Positions 1 through 9,174 of a DNA stretch of 64,000 bases are shown piece after piece. The stretch is from Alphaproteobacteria bacterium (GTDB lineage: Bacteria; Pseudomonadota; Alphaproteobacteria; JANSWW01). The stretch covers positions 186,001 through 250,000 of the forward strand of contig JANSWW010000003.1 in the NCBI GenBank assembly GCA_024743275.1. Direction: 5' to 3'. How positions within the stretch are numbered: the stretch's first letter is position 1; every line of letters starts with the position of its first letter. The notes under the pieces are model-generated. The model was not told the DNA's origin, did not search any database, and saw nothing but the letters and a program-made list of their open reading frames with translations. The translations under genes were made by a program, and so were the position numbers.

Positions 1-42
1 CGCTTGACCGTCGTTTTCGGAGGGTTGAGAGGAGAATAATTC

Positions 43-201
43 ATGGCCGCCGCCGTTCTTGTAAGATTGTGCCTCAAGACAATAGACCTGCCGGAATATC
101 CGGACCAGTCCAAGGGACATGAAAAATTCTACGGGATGTTCAAGCCATTAGCTCAGTTCATTCGGCTAGGTCGTCCCGATAAATTTTTCCGTCCTTCATA
201 A
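43..201 (+). CDS. possible small protein, 52 aa
   Basis: A short open frame begins with ATG at 43 after a good ribosome binding site (GAGGAGA, about 6 bases upstream) and ends with TAA at 199-201. The protein is basic and rich in Phe, Leu and Lys, with no family I recognise. Its last 44 bases overlap the end of the convergent amidohydrolase gene. The strong Shine-Dalgarno sequence is the main argument for it; the overlap and shortness argue against. It could also be the tail of an unrelated transcript. Confidence 0.3.
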   Translation: MAAAVLVRLCLKTIDLPEYPDQSKGHEKFYGMFKPLAQFIRLGRPDKFFRPS

Positions 202-1399
202 CTATTTTTAGGGCCGTGTCGGGCCGCGTCATCAGCGTGATATCGCTCAGCGGGTCGCCGTCGACGACCAACAGGTCGGCTCGATAGCCCTTGGCGACGC
301 GGCCGATCTCGTCCGCCATCTGGAACAGGGCCGCCGCCGTGACCGTGGCCGACCGGATGATTTCCGCCGGACTTTGGACCTGGCTGCGGATGTTGAATTC
401 GTTGAGTTGGTGGCGGTGCATGTCGCCCAGCAGATCGCTGCCGAAGACGATCTGCACATTCTTGGAATGGGCGAGCCCCAGCGCCTCGATGCCGGCGTCG
501 AGGACCTGATAGGTCTTCTCGACCAGTTCCGGCGGCATGCCCGCCTCGACGCCCTCGTCCACCAGGGCGCGGTAGGTCGACAATGTCGGCACCAGATAGG
601 CCCCTTTGGCCTTGAAGATCTCGCAGCTTTCCGCGTCGATCAGGTTGCCGTGCTCGATCGAGCGCACGCCGCATTCCAGCGCCCGATTGACCGCGCGGGC
701 CGTGTAGGCATGGGCGCAGGCGTAGCGGTTCGCGGCCTCGCATTCGTCGACGATGGCCTTGAGCTCGTCGAGCGAGAACTGGGTCGAATCGATCCGGTCG
801 GTCGGCGACGCGACCCCGCCGGAGGCCATGATCTTGACATGATGGGCGCCGCGCCGCAGTTCGTCGCGCGCCGCCTTTTGAACCTCGGCGATACCGTCGC
901 AGATCCGCCCCATCCCGGCACAGCAAAGGCATTCGTCCAGGATGTTCTCGCCCGGACCACGGAAATCGCCGTGGCCGCCGGTCTGGGAGAGCGCGCGGCC
1001 CCCGAACAGCAGTCTGGGGCCGTCCAGCAGATCCTCCTCGACCGCCTGGGCGAGGCCGAAATCCGCACCGCCGGCATCGCGCACGGTCGTGAAGCCGCGA
1101 TAGAGCATCGCCGCCATCACCTCGCCGGCCTTGGCGGTGACATAGCTCGGTGACCAGGAGAGCAGCTTTTTAAAGTTGGCGGTCGAGGCGACGACGTGGA
1201 CATGGGCATCGCACAGGCCCGGCATCAGCGTCTTGCCGGCAACGTCGATCCGGCGGGTGTCGGCGGGAAGCGTCGCGGGGGCTCCCTCGGTCACCGACGT
1301 GATCCGCCCGTCTTCGACCAGCACGGACCGGCCCGGAGACAGGCGTCCGGCGTCCGGGTCGAGGACAGATGCGTTTTCGAACAGGATCGGTGTGAACAT
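158..1399 (-). CDS. metal-dependent amidohydrolase (imidazolonepropionase/prolidase-like)
   Basis: A 413-residue amidohydrolase-superfamily enzyme. Visible metal ligands are the HVH motif after strand 1 (residues 66 and 68), a probable carboxylated lysine in VKIMASGG, histidines in CAHAYT and SIEHGN, and a late aspartate in FGSDLL. This pattern matches the COG1228 group, which includes Xaa-Pro dipeptidases and related cyclic-amide or carbamate hydrolases. No signal peptide is seen, so it is probably cytoplasmic. It lies 39 bases downstream of the D-2-hydroxyacid dehydrogenase on the same strand and is probably co-transcribed. The substrate cannot be told from sequence. Confidence 0.85.
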   Translation of the reverse strand: MFTPILFENASVLDPDAGRLSPGRSVLVEDGRITSVTEGAPATLPADTRRIDVAGKTLMPGLCDAHVHVVASTANFKKLLSWSPSYVTAKAGEVMAAMLYRGFTTVRDAGGADFGLAQAVEEDLLDGPRLLFGGRALSQTGGHGDFRGPGENILDECLCCAGMGRICDGIAEVQKAARDELRRGAHHVKIMASGGVASPTDRIDSTQFSLDELKAIVDECEAANRYACAHAYTARAVNRALECGVRSIEHGNLIDAESCEIFKAKGAYLVPTLSTYRALVDEGVEAGMPPELVEKTYQVLDAGIEALGLAHSKNVQIVFGSDLLGDMHRHQLNEFNIRSQVQSPAEIIRSATVTAAALFQMADEIGRVAKGYRADLLVVDGDPLSDITLMTRPDTALKIVMKDGKIYRDDLAE

Positions 1400-1438
1400 G
1401 GGAAGCCTCGTTCTTTTTGTTATGGGATAGACGTCGGG

Positions 1439-2476
1439 TCAGGGCGCGTTCCGGCTGCCGGTCAGGACCAGATTTTCGAGCGGCTCGCCGCGCGCGAAAC
1501 GGTCGAGATTGGCGGCGACGAATTTCCAGCGTCGCTGACGCATGGCGCGGGTCCAGCCACTGTTGTGTGGCGTCATCACCACATTGTCGAGCAGATGGAA
1601 GGGCAGGTCCGACGGCCTTTTGCTGATCCCGTCCTTGTCGAGATAACGGTACCAGACGTCGATGACCGCGCCTTGGATGGTACGCGTCGCCAGGGCACGG
1701 TAGAGCGCGTCCTCCTGGATCACCCGGCCGCGGCCGACATTGATGACGACCGTGCTGTCCTTCATCGCGGCGAACTCGGCGGCGCCGATCAGGCCCTCGG
1801 TCTCGGCGGTCAGCGGGCAGGCGATCAGCACATAGTCGCTCTCGCCGAGAAGCCGATGCAGATCCGCCCCGGTGCCCAACCAGTCCAGTTCCGGCGGGCA
1901 GGGCTTCTCGCTGCGGGCATTGCCGATCACCCGCATCCCGAAGGCCCGGGCCCTGAGCGCCACTTCCCGGCCGATATGCCCATATCCGACGATGCCGACC
2001 GTCTTGTCCCGGACCTCGCCGTGTTCGGGGCCGCCGCCGACGCCGCGCTTCTCCCACCCGACCTCCTTGAAGCGGGTGGCCGAGCGATGCAGCCCGGTCT
2101 CCCATTCAAGCATCGCGCAGAGGACATATTCCGCGATCGCGGTTTCATGTTCGAAGGTGTTGCAGACCGGAACGCCCGCCTTGAGATGCTCCGGCCGCAT
2201 CCAGTCATAGCCGGTGAACGGGATCTGGTAGAGGCCGAGCTTCGGCATCGCCGGCCAGTCCTCGCCCAGGGCGCCGCCGCACATCGCCGTGATGTCCGGG
2301 GCGAGGGCCTCGAGGTCGGCCATCGGTTCCCCGGGATTCCACATCTCGATGCGCCACTGTGTCGTCAACGCGTCCCGCAGCATGGGCAAGGCGCTGTCGG
2401 CGTCCCGCCGGATCATTAAAAGCACGTTCTCGCTGGTCTGATCGCGCGGGGTGTCGGAAATCGATCGGTCAGGCAT
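1439..2476 (-). CDS. D-2-hydroxyacid dehydrogenase (NAD-binding)
   Basis: A 345-residue member of the D-isomer-specific 2-hydroxyacid dehydrogenase family, which interconverts 2-oxoacids and D-2-hydroxyacids with NAD(P)H. The Rossmann fingerprint GYGHIG lies in the middle of the protein, followed by the typical VGRGRVI segment carrying the substrate arginine and by the late catalytic histidine in MTPHNSG. Length is normal for the family. It is the first gene of a minus-strand pair with the amidohydrolase at 158-1399, suggesting a shared small catabolic route, for example reducing a keto acid released by the hydrolase (inference). The exact substrate is unknown. Confidence 0.88.
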   Translation of the reverse strand: MPDRSISDTPRDQTSENVLLMIRRDADSALPMLRDALTTQWRIEMWNPGEPMADLEALAPDITAMCGGALGEDWPAMPKLGLYQIPFTGYDWMRPEHLKAGVPVCNTFEHETAIAEYVLCAMLEWETGLHRSATRFKEVGWEKRGVGGGPEHGEVRDKTVGIVGYGHIGREVALRARAFGMRVIGNARSEKPCPPELDWLGTGADLHRLLGESDYVLIACPLTAETEGLIGAAEFAAMKDSTVVINVGRGRVIQEDALYRALATRTIQGAVIDVWYRYLDKDGISKRPSDLPFHLLDNVVMTPHNSGWTRAMRQRRWKFVAANLDRFARGEPLENLVLTGSRNAP

Positions 2477-2556
2477 GGCATTCCGGAAATGGTGAACGGA
2501 CGTCCCAACACTCTTTAGAGGGCGGTCGCGGCCTGTCCAGTCCGGAGACGGGAATA

Positions 2557-3105
2557 TCAGCCATCCAACGGGCCGGTTTCACCCTTTCCGCCCTCGCCCT
2601 CGCCCTCGCCCTCGCCCTGGCCGGTATTCCCGCGCTGCCAGTCCGCGAGCGATTTGGCCAGATCGAAGAGCCGTTTGCGGACAAGGCCGTCCTCAATGTC
2701 GTAGTAAGCCTTGACCAGATCGATGGTTTCCCGGCGGGTCATCGGATCCGTCTCCCCGCCTGTTTGCCCGCTGGGCTCCGCCTGGGGGGCGACCGGCGAA
2801 GCGATGCCTTCGAAGAAGAAGCCGATGGGCACGCCGAGGACTGTCGCGATGTCTAGCAGGCGGCTGGCGGTTACCCGGTTGATCCCCTGTTCGTATTTCT
2901 GGATCTGTTGGAACGCCAACCCCACCCCGTCCCCCAGATCGCTTTGGGTCATGCCGAGATAGTGCCGCCGCTGCCTGATGCGGCGGCCGACATGGGCATC
3001 GACCGGCGTGCGTGCGCCGCGGTTACCCGCCTGGGACGGTTTCGCCGCTGCCAAGGGCTTCTCCTCCAGTACATTTTTTGGTAGTGGGGATGTCTGGAAT
3101 GCCAT
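2557..3105 (-). CDS. XRE-family HTH transcriptional regulator with Gly-Glu repeat tail
   Basis: A 182-residue DNA-binding protein with an XRE/Cro-type helix-turn-helix at about residues 38-95 (RIRQRRHYLGMTQ, FQQIQKYEQG, then VLGVPIGFFF), typical of the alphaproteobacterial regulators with a C-terminal DPM-RRET-LVKAYY block. That block is present near residues 120-150. The C-terminus ends in a GEGEGEGEGG tract encoded by a hexanucleotide repeat. It is strongly similar along its length to the XRE gene at 4024-4482, so the two are probably duplicates. It is divergent from the HTH gene at 3151, with only 45 bases between the starts. Confidence 0.85.
   Translation of the reverse strand: MAFQTSPLPKNVLEEKPLAAAKPSQAGNRGARTPVDAHVGRRIRQRRHYLGMTQSDLGDGVGLAFQQIQKYEQGINRVTASRLLDIATVLGVPIGFFFEGIASPVAPQAEPSGQTGGETDPMTRRETIDLVKAYYDIEDGLVRKRLFDLAKSLADWQRGNTGQGEGEGEGEGGKGETGPLDG
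2590..2619. repeat. hexanucleotide repeat GCCCTC
   Basis: Four exact GCCCTC units and a fifth differing at one base run head to tail inside the 3' end of the XRE gene, encoding alternating Gly-Glu on the minus strand. Because the unit is six bases, slippage changes protein length by two residues without a frameshift. Confidence 0.9.
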
Positions 3106-3150
3106 TTACGGCAGAATAATAGCGTGGCGAGAGGCGAGCGAGTTCAATAA

Positions 3151-3879
3151 ATGGGAAAAACGGATTTGTTGGATGCCCTCGGCGACATGCATGACGCGGT
3201 CGGCAGGGTCTGGGACATGGTCTACAATCACGCTCTTGGGTTGAAGCAAAGCCGCTCGCCGATTGATAATTTGGCGAAATGGGCGGATCGGGCGCAGGTC
3301 AGCAAGGGCACCTTGACCCGTGTCTTGGACGGACAACGGCCGAAGGCGGATACGCTTGAGAAGCTGGCGCGGGCAATTATACATCCTGACCAAGAGGATA
3401 ACATCGTCGGCATGGAGAATGATGTCCTGGCCTTCGAGGACGGCATGGCCGCGCTCCCACAGCATCCGATCGTAAAAAGTGTCGTGGATGTCTTCGTCGC
3501 CCAGAACGCCGTGATCGACTATGCCGAATCGGTACCGCACTGGAAGGTGAGTGGGGCATATGATCGGATGACTGTTTCAAGGGTCAACGCCGATCGGACC
3601 GAGATCGAGAATTTGCATCGGGGCGTCGACCTGCGATTCCGGGTGCTGGGACCGCCGAAATGTCAGGTGACCAAGCTACAATTCTGGCGCCGTCGCAATT
3701 TCGAGCGCGGCTTGCGGAGCCTCGAGAGTGGGCGGCCGCAGTTCCTGTTTCAGGAGATGTTCATTCTAGAGAACGACGATCTCGACAGCTTCGAGAATCT
3801 CGTTTCGACCATGGCATTCGAAAGCCACGACATGGGGACCGTTTTCATCACCGTCAGCGAACGGCGGAAACCCCAGTAG
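3151..3879 (+). CDS. HTH-domain protein of unknown function
   Basis: A 242-residue protein not assignable to a named family. Residues about 35-75 read as a helix-turn-helix (LAKWADRAQVSKGTLTRVL, then a DTLEKLARAI helix), like an XRE or phage-repressor head. The remaining ~150 residues have mixed alpha/beta character without transmembrane segments or a signal peptide and could be a small ligand-sensing domain. It sits between two duplicated XRE regulators, divergent from the one at 2557. The gene at 62512-63234 has the same overall layout. Function is not known; a transcriptional regulator is the best guess. Confidence 0.6.
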   Translation: MGKTDLLDALGDMHDAVGRVWDMVYNHALGLKQSRSPIDNLAKWADRAQVSKGTLTRVLDGQRPKADTLEKLARAIIHPDQEDNIVGMENDVLAFEDGMAALPQHPIVKSVVDVFVAQNAVIDYAESVPHWKVSGAYDRMTVSRVNADRTEIENLHRGVDLRFRVLGPPKCQVTKLQFWRRRNFERGLRSLESGRPQFLFQEMFILENDDLDSFENLVSTMAFESHDMGTVFITVSERRKPQ

Positions 3880-3889
3880 GCGGACCCTG

Positions 3890-3963
3890 GAAAACGGGTT
3901 CGGAGCGGGCTTGCACCTGCCCCGAAGACCCGTTTTCAAGACCCGTTTTCAAGATCCGTTCTC
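3890..3963. repeat. inverted repeat plus 13-base tandem repeat
   Basis: GAAAACGGGT at 3890-3899 is the exact reverse complement of ACCCGTTTTC at 3928-3937, forming a hairpin with extra GC pairing inside. The right arm belongs to a tandem array: AAGACCCGTTTTC at 3925-3937 and again at 3938-3950, then a third copy at 3951-3963 with two changes. The array lies just past the stop of the HTH gene and before the convergent XRE gene, so it may act as a terminator for one or both or be a protein-binding array. Confidence 0.75.
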
Positions 3964-4023
3964 GGGACCTGCTGTCATGTCGACCGTCCGCCGGCACGGA
4001 CGGGACAGTGAGCGAGCGGGTAA

Positions 4024-4482
4024 TCAGGACGCCTTTTCGCGGGCCTCCTTGGACATGTTGCCGACCGACTTGACCAGTTCGAAGATCTTGCGGCGGGTCG
4101 GCATATCGTCGATCGCGTAATAGGAACGAACGAGTTCAAGGGTTTCGCGCCGGGCCATCGGGTCCGGGTTGTGCTCCGGCTCATAGGAGACACCGCGCTG
4201 CTGCGCCGGGGACTGGGCGGCCGTATCTTCTTCCATGTCGTCGAAGAAGAAGCTGATCGGCACATCCAGGATGCGTGAGACGTCGAACAAACGGCTGGCA
4301 CCGATGCGGTTGGCGCCGCGTTCGTATTTCTGAACTTGCTGGAAGGTAAGCCCGAGCGCTTCGCCAAGTTTCTCCTGGCTCATCCCGAGAAGCGTGCGGC
4401 GCAGGCGCAAACGCTTTCCAACATGCACGTCTACGGGATTATAGCCGCCGCGGGGGCGTTGTTTTTGTTCTGTTGCCATCAT
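4024..4482 (-). CDS. XRE-family HTH transcriptional regulator
   Basis: A 152-residue regulator with an XRE/Cro helix-turn-helix at residues about 20-80 (RLRLRRTLLGMSQ, FQQVQKYERG, ILDVPISFFF) followed by the conserved DPMARRETLELVRSYY block. It matches the common alphaproteobacterial small XRE group. It shares most conserved positions with the regulator at 2557-3105 but lacks that protein's Gly-Glu tail. The 520-base region upstream, holding a CtrA-like box, probably contains its promoter. The targets of this regulator cannot be inferred. Confidence 0.88.
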   Translation of the reverse strand: MMATEQKQRPRGGYNPVDVHVGKRLRLRRTLLGMSQEKLGEALGLTFQQVQKYERGANRIGASRLFDVSRILDVPISFFFDDMEEDTAAQSPAQQRGVSYEPEHNPDPMARRETLELVRSYYAIDDMPTRRKIFELVKSVGNMSKEAREKAS

Positions 4483-5003
4483 CTCTCTCCGAAGGGTTCT
4501 TCATCCCACTTTTTGGGATGTCTGAGGTGTTTTTCTGCTCACCGCGAGTGTTCGCGACTTAGTGAAAGAACTTGTACGAAAAAATGTAAAAAAAAACAAC
4601 AAATGCGGATAATGGCTCGCGTACTTTCGTGCGCGAGATGTACCCATCGAATAGGACGATTTTAGCGCCACTATTCAAAAGACGTGTGTAGGGGAGACAG
4701 AAAAAACATGAAAGGTTATCGATTTAACCATGTTTACCGTTAATTTCCAGTTAAGGGTCGATTCACTCACTTAAAAGTACGCATCGAAAAAATTTTTCTG
4801 CGTCAAAAAAAACGGAGGAAAATCAAGGGTTAGTGACTCCCATTCTCGGACATCGTTCCGGAATCGACCTGATGTGACGCCCTGGAACGGGAGAAAACCG
4901 CCGCTGGCCGCTATCTCCGGCACCGTAGTGCCACGCGGGGCGCCAAAAGGGATCGGAGCATGGGAGTGCCGGCCTGGGCGTCCCCCCAGGGGAGACGATA
5001 GCG
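4483..5003. promoter_or_regulatory. long AT-rich divergent intergenic region
   Basis: About 520 bases separate the XRE gene start (4482, minus) from the Rieske oxygenase start (5004, plus). The region is markedly richer in A/T than its surroundings between about 4560 and 4830, with several poly-A stretches. It holds a hairpin with CTCGCG (4616-4621) and CGCGAG (4632-4637) arms and a TTAA-N7-TTAA motif at 4740-4754. I find no convincing gene in it. Confidence 0.6.
4740..4754. promoter_or_regulatory. candidate CtrA binding box (TTAA-N7-TTAA)
   Basis: TTAA at 4740-4743 and TTAA at 4751-4754 are separated by exactly seven bases, matching the full CtrA recognition sequence known in alphaproteobacteria. 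Further TTAA half-sites lie just upstream and downstream. It is about 257 bases upstream of the XRE start and 250 bases upstream of the Rieske start, so the target gene is not decided. A chance match in an AT-rich stretch is possible. Confidence 0.45.
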
Positions 5004-6155
5004 ATGTCCGTGCTCAGCGACGAGGAATTCAGCGCAACCGTTCGGTCGATTTCCGGGGCCAGGGGGTTGCCCAATCGCCTCTATGTTGACCCGGAGTCGG
5101 CCGAAGCGGAGCGGCAGACGGTCTTCCGCAACAACTGGACCGGCATCGGATTCGCCCATGACGTCCCCAATGCGGGCGACGCGGTCCCGGTGACCTTTCT
5201 CGGTTGGCCGCTGCTCATGCTGCGCGACCGCAAGGGGCGGGTGAAGGTCTTCCACAATGTCTGCCGGCATCGTGGTCACCCGCTGATCGACAAGAAGTGC
5301 AGCGGGCTCGCCATGCTACGCTGCCCCTATCATAGCTGGGCCTATGGCTTGGACGGCAGTCTACGCTCGACGCCGCTGATCGGCGGGGTGGGCGTGAACG
5401 AGGTGGAGGGGTTCGACCGATCGCGGTTCAACCTGGTCGAGGTACGCAGCGAAGTCTGGTTCGGGGTGGTGTTCATCGACATGTCCGGCGTCGCGCCGCC
5501 GCTGTCGGAGCGGACCGATGCCATCGAGGCGCGCTGGCCGGGCGCGGATTTGGCGCGGCTCGTTTCCGGCGGCGACCGGGCGCAGTTCGCGCTGACGGTC
5601 GAGTGCAATTGGAAGCTTGCGGTGGAGAACTATTGCGAGGCCTATCACCTGCCCTTCGTCCATCCGGACCTCAACAGCTATTCCCCGCTCGAGGATCACT
5701 ACACGATCGCCGAGCGCCATTTCGCCGGGCAGGGCTCGATGAATTACAAGGGCAATGACGCCTTGGGCGGGAAGCCCTTTCCGGAGTTCGAAGCCTGGCC
5801 GGCGGAAAAGCGCGAGATCGCCGAGTATGTCGCCTTCTTCCCCAATGTTCTGTTCGGGATCCACCGGGACCACGGCTTCGCCATTTTGTTGATCCCCCAG
5901 GGCCCCGCCCGGACAGAGGAGCGCATCCAGCTCTTCTATGTCGGCGACACGGTGCCCGAAGACCCCGCAATGGCGTCGGTGATCGACGCCCATGCCCGTC
6001 AATGGCGTCAGGTTTTCGAGGAGGATCTGGGCGTCGTTGCCGGGATGCAGCGAGGCCGGACGTCCCCCGGGTTCGATGGCGGTGTCTTCTCGCCGGTCCT
6101 CGAAACCCCGACCCACGCGTTTCACCGCTGGACAGCCGAGCAGCTTAACGGCTAA
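5004..6155 (+). CDS. Rieske [2Fe-2S] aromatic ring-hydroxylating oxygenase, alpha subunit
   Basis: A 383-residue oxygenase component. The N-terminal Rieske domain shows both cluster pairs: Cys87-x-His89 in NVCRHRGHP and Cys107-x2-His110 in RCPYHSW. The catalytic domain has the mononuclear iron histidines in ENYCEAYHLPFVH (His215 and His220). Such enzymes use electrons from a reductase to hydroxylate or demethylate aromatics, quaternary amines or similar substrates. No reductase or ferredoxin gene is adjacent, so the partner must be encoded elsewhere. It reads as a single-gene unit; the substrate is unknown. Confidence 0.88.
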   Translation: MSVLSDEEFSATVRSISGARGLPNRLYVDPESAEAERQTVFRNNWTGIGFAHDVPNAGDAVPVTFLGWPLLMLRDRKGRVKVFHNVCRHRGHPLIDKKCSGLAMLRCPYHSWAYGLDGSLRSTPLIGGVGVNEVEGFDRSRFNLVEVRSEVWFGVVFIDMSGVAPPLSERTDAIEARWPGADLARLVSGGDRAQFALTVECNWKLAVENYCEAYHLPFVHPDLNSYSPLEDHYTIAERHFAGQGSMNYKGNDALGGKPFPEFEAWPAEKREIAEYVAFFPNVLFGIHRDHGFAILLIPQGPARTEERIQLFYVGDTVPEDPAMASVIDAHARQWRQVFEEDLGVVAGMQRGRTSPGFDGGVFSPVLETPTHAFHRWTAEQLNG

Positions 6156-6337
6156 AACCGCGCCGGAATTCGGGGTTTCGGCCTTTCTGGAAGATCCGGA
6201 CCGCGTCGGTCTTGCGGTCGGGGCCGGGCGCCCTATGTCCTCCGCGCAGGGGCATTTATGGGCTGGCCGGCCCGTGTCATAGGATCCCACATCTCTTCCG
6301 ACAACAACGAAAACAGAGGCTCGCCGCCGGAAGACGG

Positions 6338-6366
6338 TTGATTGTAGACCAAATTGGTCCTAAATA
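6338..6366 (+). promoter_or_regulatory. suf operon promoter with embedded operator
   Basis: TTGATT at 6338-6343 and TAAATA at 6361-6366 are separated by 17 bases, a good sigma-70 arrangement. Within the spacer, GACCAA and TTGGTC (6347-6359, one central base) make a perfect 13-base inverted repeat. An operator between -35 and -10 fits repression by the Rrf2 protein encoded directly downstream, whose ATG is at 6389 after AAGGAG at 6376-6381. Confidence 0.65.
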
Positions 6367-6388
6367 TACCCCCGTAAGGAGACAGGGT

Positions 6389-6853
6389 ATGCAACTCAAC
6401 CGTTTGACCGATTACGCGGTCGTGATCCTGGGGCAGATGACCCGCCATCGCGGCGCGACCGTCTCGGCCCTCGATCTGGCGAAGGGCACGGGTTTTCCGC
6501 TGCCGACGGTCCAGAAGGTTCTCAAGCAGCTCGCCAAGGCCGGGCTGGTGGCGAGCCAGCGCGGCGTGGGCGGTGGCTATCAGATGGTCGGTACCGCATC
6601 CGAGGTGACGGTGGGAGACGTCGTCACGGCGATGCAGGGGCCGATCATGCTGACCGCGTGCGTGGAGGGGTCTGAGGATCCCTGCAACTGCGCGGCGCAT
6701 TGCCCGCTCGCGGGGAACTGGAACCGGGTCAATGAAGCGATCCGGGCCGCGTTCGCCAGCGTGACGCTCGAAGAGATGCTGACCTTTCCCGCGCCCGGCC
6801 CCGCTTCGGTGCCCGACCCGGTGGCCAAGGCCCCGGTCGGCGTTCCGGCGTGA
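6389..6853 (+). CDS. Rrf2-family Fe-S-responsive regulator of the SUF operon
   Basis: A 154-residue Rrf2-family regulator. The start at 6389 is chosen because it follows AAGGAG and gives the standard MQLNRLTDYAV opening; a longer frame from 6212 would run through the promoter. The N-terminal winged helix is followed by a cysteine-rich loop with Cys91, Cys99, Cys101 and Cys105, which in this family bind a [2Fe-2S] or related cluster and sense Fe-S status. It is the first gene of the suf operon and probably represses its own promoter through the 6347-6359 palindrome (inference). Confidence 0.88.
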   Translation: MQLNRLTDYAVVILGQMTRHRGATVSALDLAKGTGFPLPTVQKVLKQLAKAGLVASQRGVGGGYQMVGTASEVTVGDVVTAMQGPIMLTACVEGSEDPCNCAAHCPLAGNWNRVNEAIRAAFASVTLEEMLTFPAPGPASVPDPVAKAPVGVPA

Positions 6854-6897
6854 ACGGGCTTCGGCCCCGATGATTTTAACCGATTAGGTGAGAGACC

Positions 6898-8355
<1,458 letters not shown>

Positions 8356-8412
8356 TCGGGGCGCCGTCCCCCGTCGACCGGTCCCACAAGAGATTTATTG
8401 GAAGAGGAAGCT

Positions 8413-9174
8413 ATGCCGCTTATCGAGATCAAGAACCTGCACGCCCGCATCGAAGACGATGGCAAGGAGATCCTGAAGGGGATCGACCTGACCATCGAGC
8501 CGGGCGAAGTCCACGCCATCATGGGCCCGAACGGTTCGGGCAAGTCCACCCTGTCCTATGTGCTTTCCGGCCGTGACGGCTACGAGATCACCGAAGGCTC
8601 GGTGATGTTCGACGGCGTGGATCTTCTGGAAATGGAACCGGACGAGCGGAGCCGCGCCGGCCTGTTCCTCGCCTTCCAGTATCCGGTCGAGATTCCGGGG
8701 GTGACCAACTCCACCTTCCTGCGCGAGGCGGTCAACGCCCGCCGCAAGGGGCAGGGCGAGAAGGAAGTCGACGCGCTGCAGTTCGTCAAAATGATGCGCG
8801 AAAAGACCAAGAAGCTGGGCATGTCCGACGAGATGCTGAAGCGGGCGGTCAATTTCGGCTTCTCCGGCGGTGAGAAGAAGCGGAACGAGATCCTGCAGAT
8901 GGCGGTCCTCGAGCCGAAATTCGCGATCCTCGACGAGACCGATTCCGGCCTCGACATCGACGCGCTGAAGATCGTCTCCGACGGGGTCAACTCCCTGCGC
9001 GATCCGTCCCGGTCGATGCTGGTCATCACCCACTACCAGCGCCTGCTGAACTACATCGTGCCGGACAAGGTCCACGTCATGGCCGACGGCAAGATCCAGC
9101 GCACCGGCGGCAAGGAACTCGCCGAAGAGCTCGAGGCAAGCGGTTATGCCGACTATCAGGAGGACGCGGCATGA
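8413..9174 (+). CDS. sufC: Fe-S cluster assembly ATPase SufC
   Basis: A 253-residue ABC-type ATPase that drives conformational change of the SufBCD scaffold. It shows Walker [10 protein letters not shown] (residues 38-46), the signature FSGGEKKR, and Walker [13 protein letters not shown], the ETDSGLD form being characteristic of SufC. The start at 8413 follows GAGGAAG; an in-frame TTG at 8398 would add five residues without a better site. Its end overlaps sufD by four bases (ATGA), indicating translational coupling. Confidence 0.96.
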   Translation: MPLIEIKNLHARIEDDGKEILKGIDLTIEPGEVHAIMGPNGSGKSTLSYVLSGRDGYEITEGSVMFDGVDLLEMEPDERSRAGLFLAFQYPVEIPGVTNSTFLREAVNARRKGQGEKEVDALQFVKMMREKTKKLGMSDEMLKRAVNFGFSGGEKKRNEILQMAVLEPKFAILDETDSGLDIDALKIVSDGVNSLRDPSRSMLVITHYQRLLNYIVPDKVHVMADGKIQRTGGKELAEELEASGYADYQEDAA

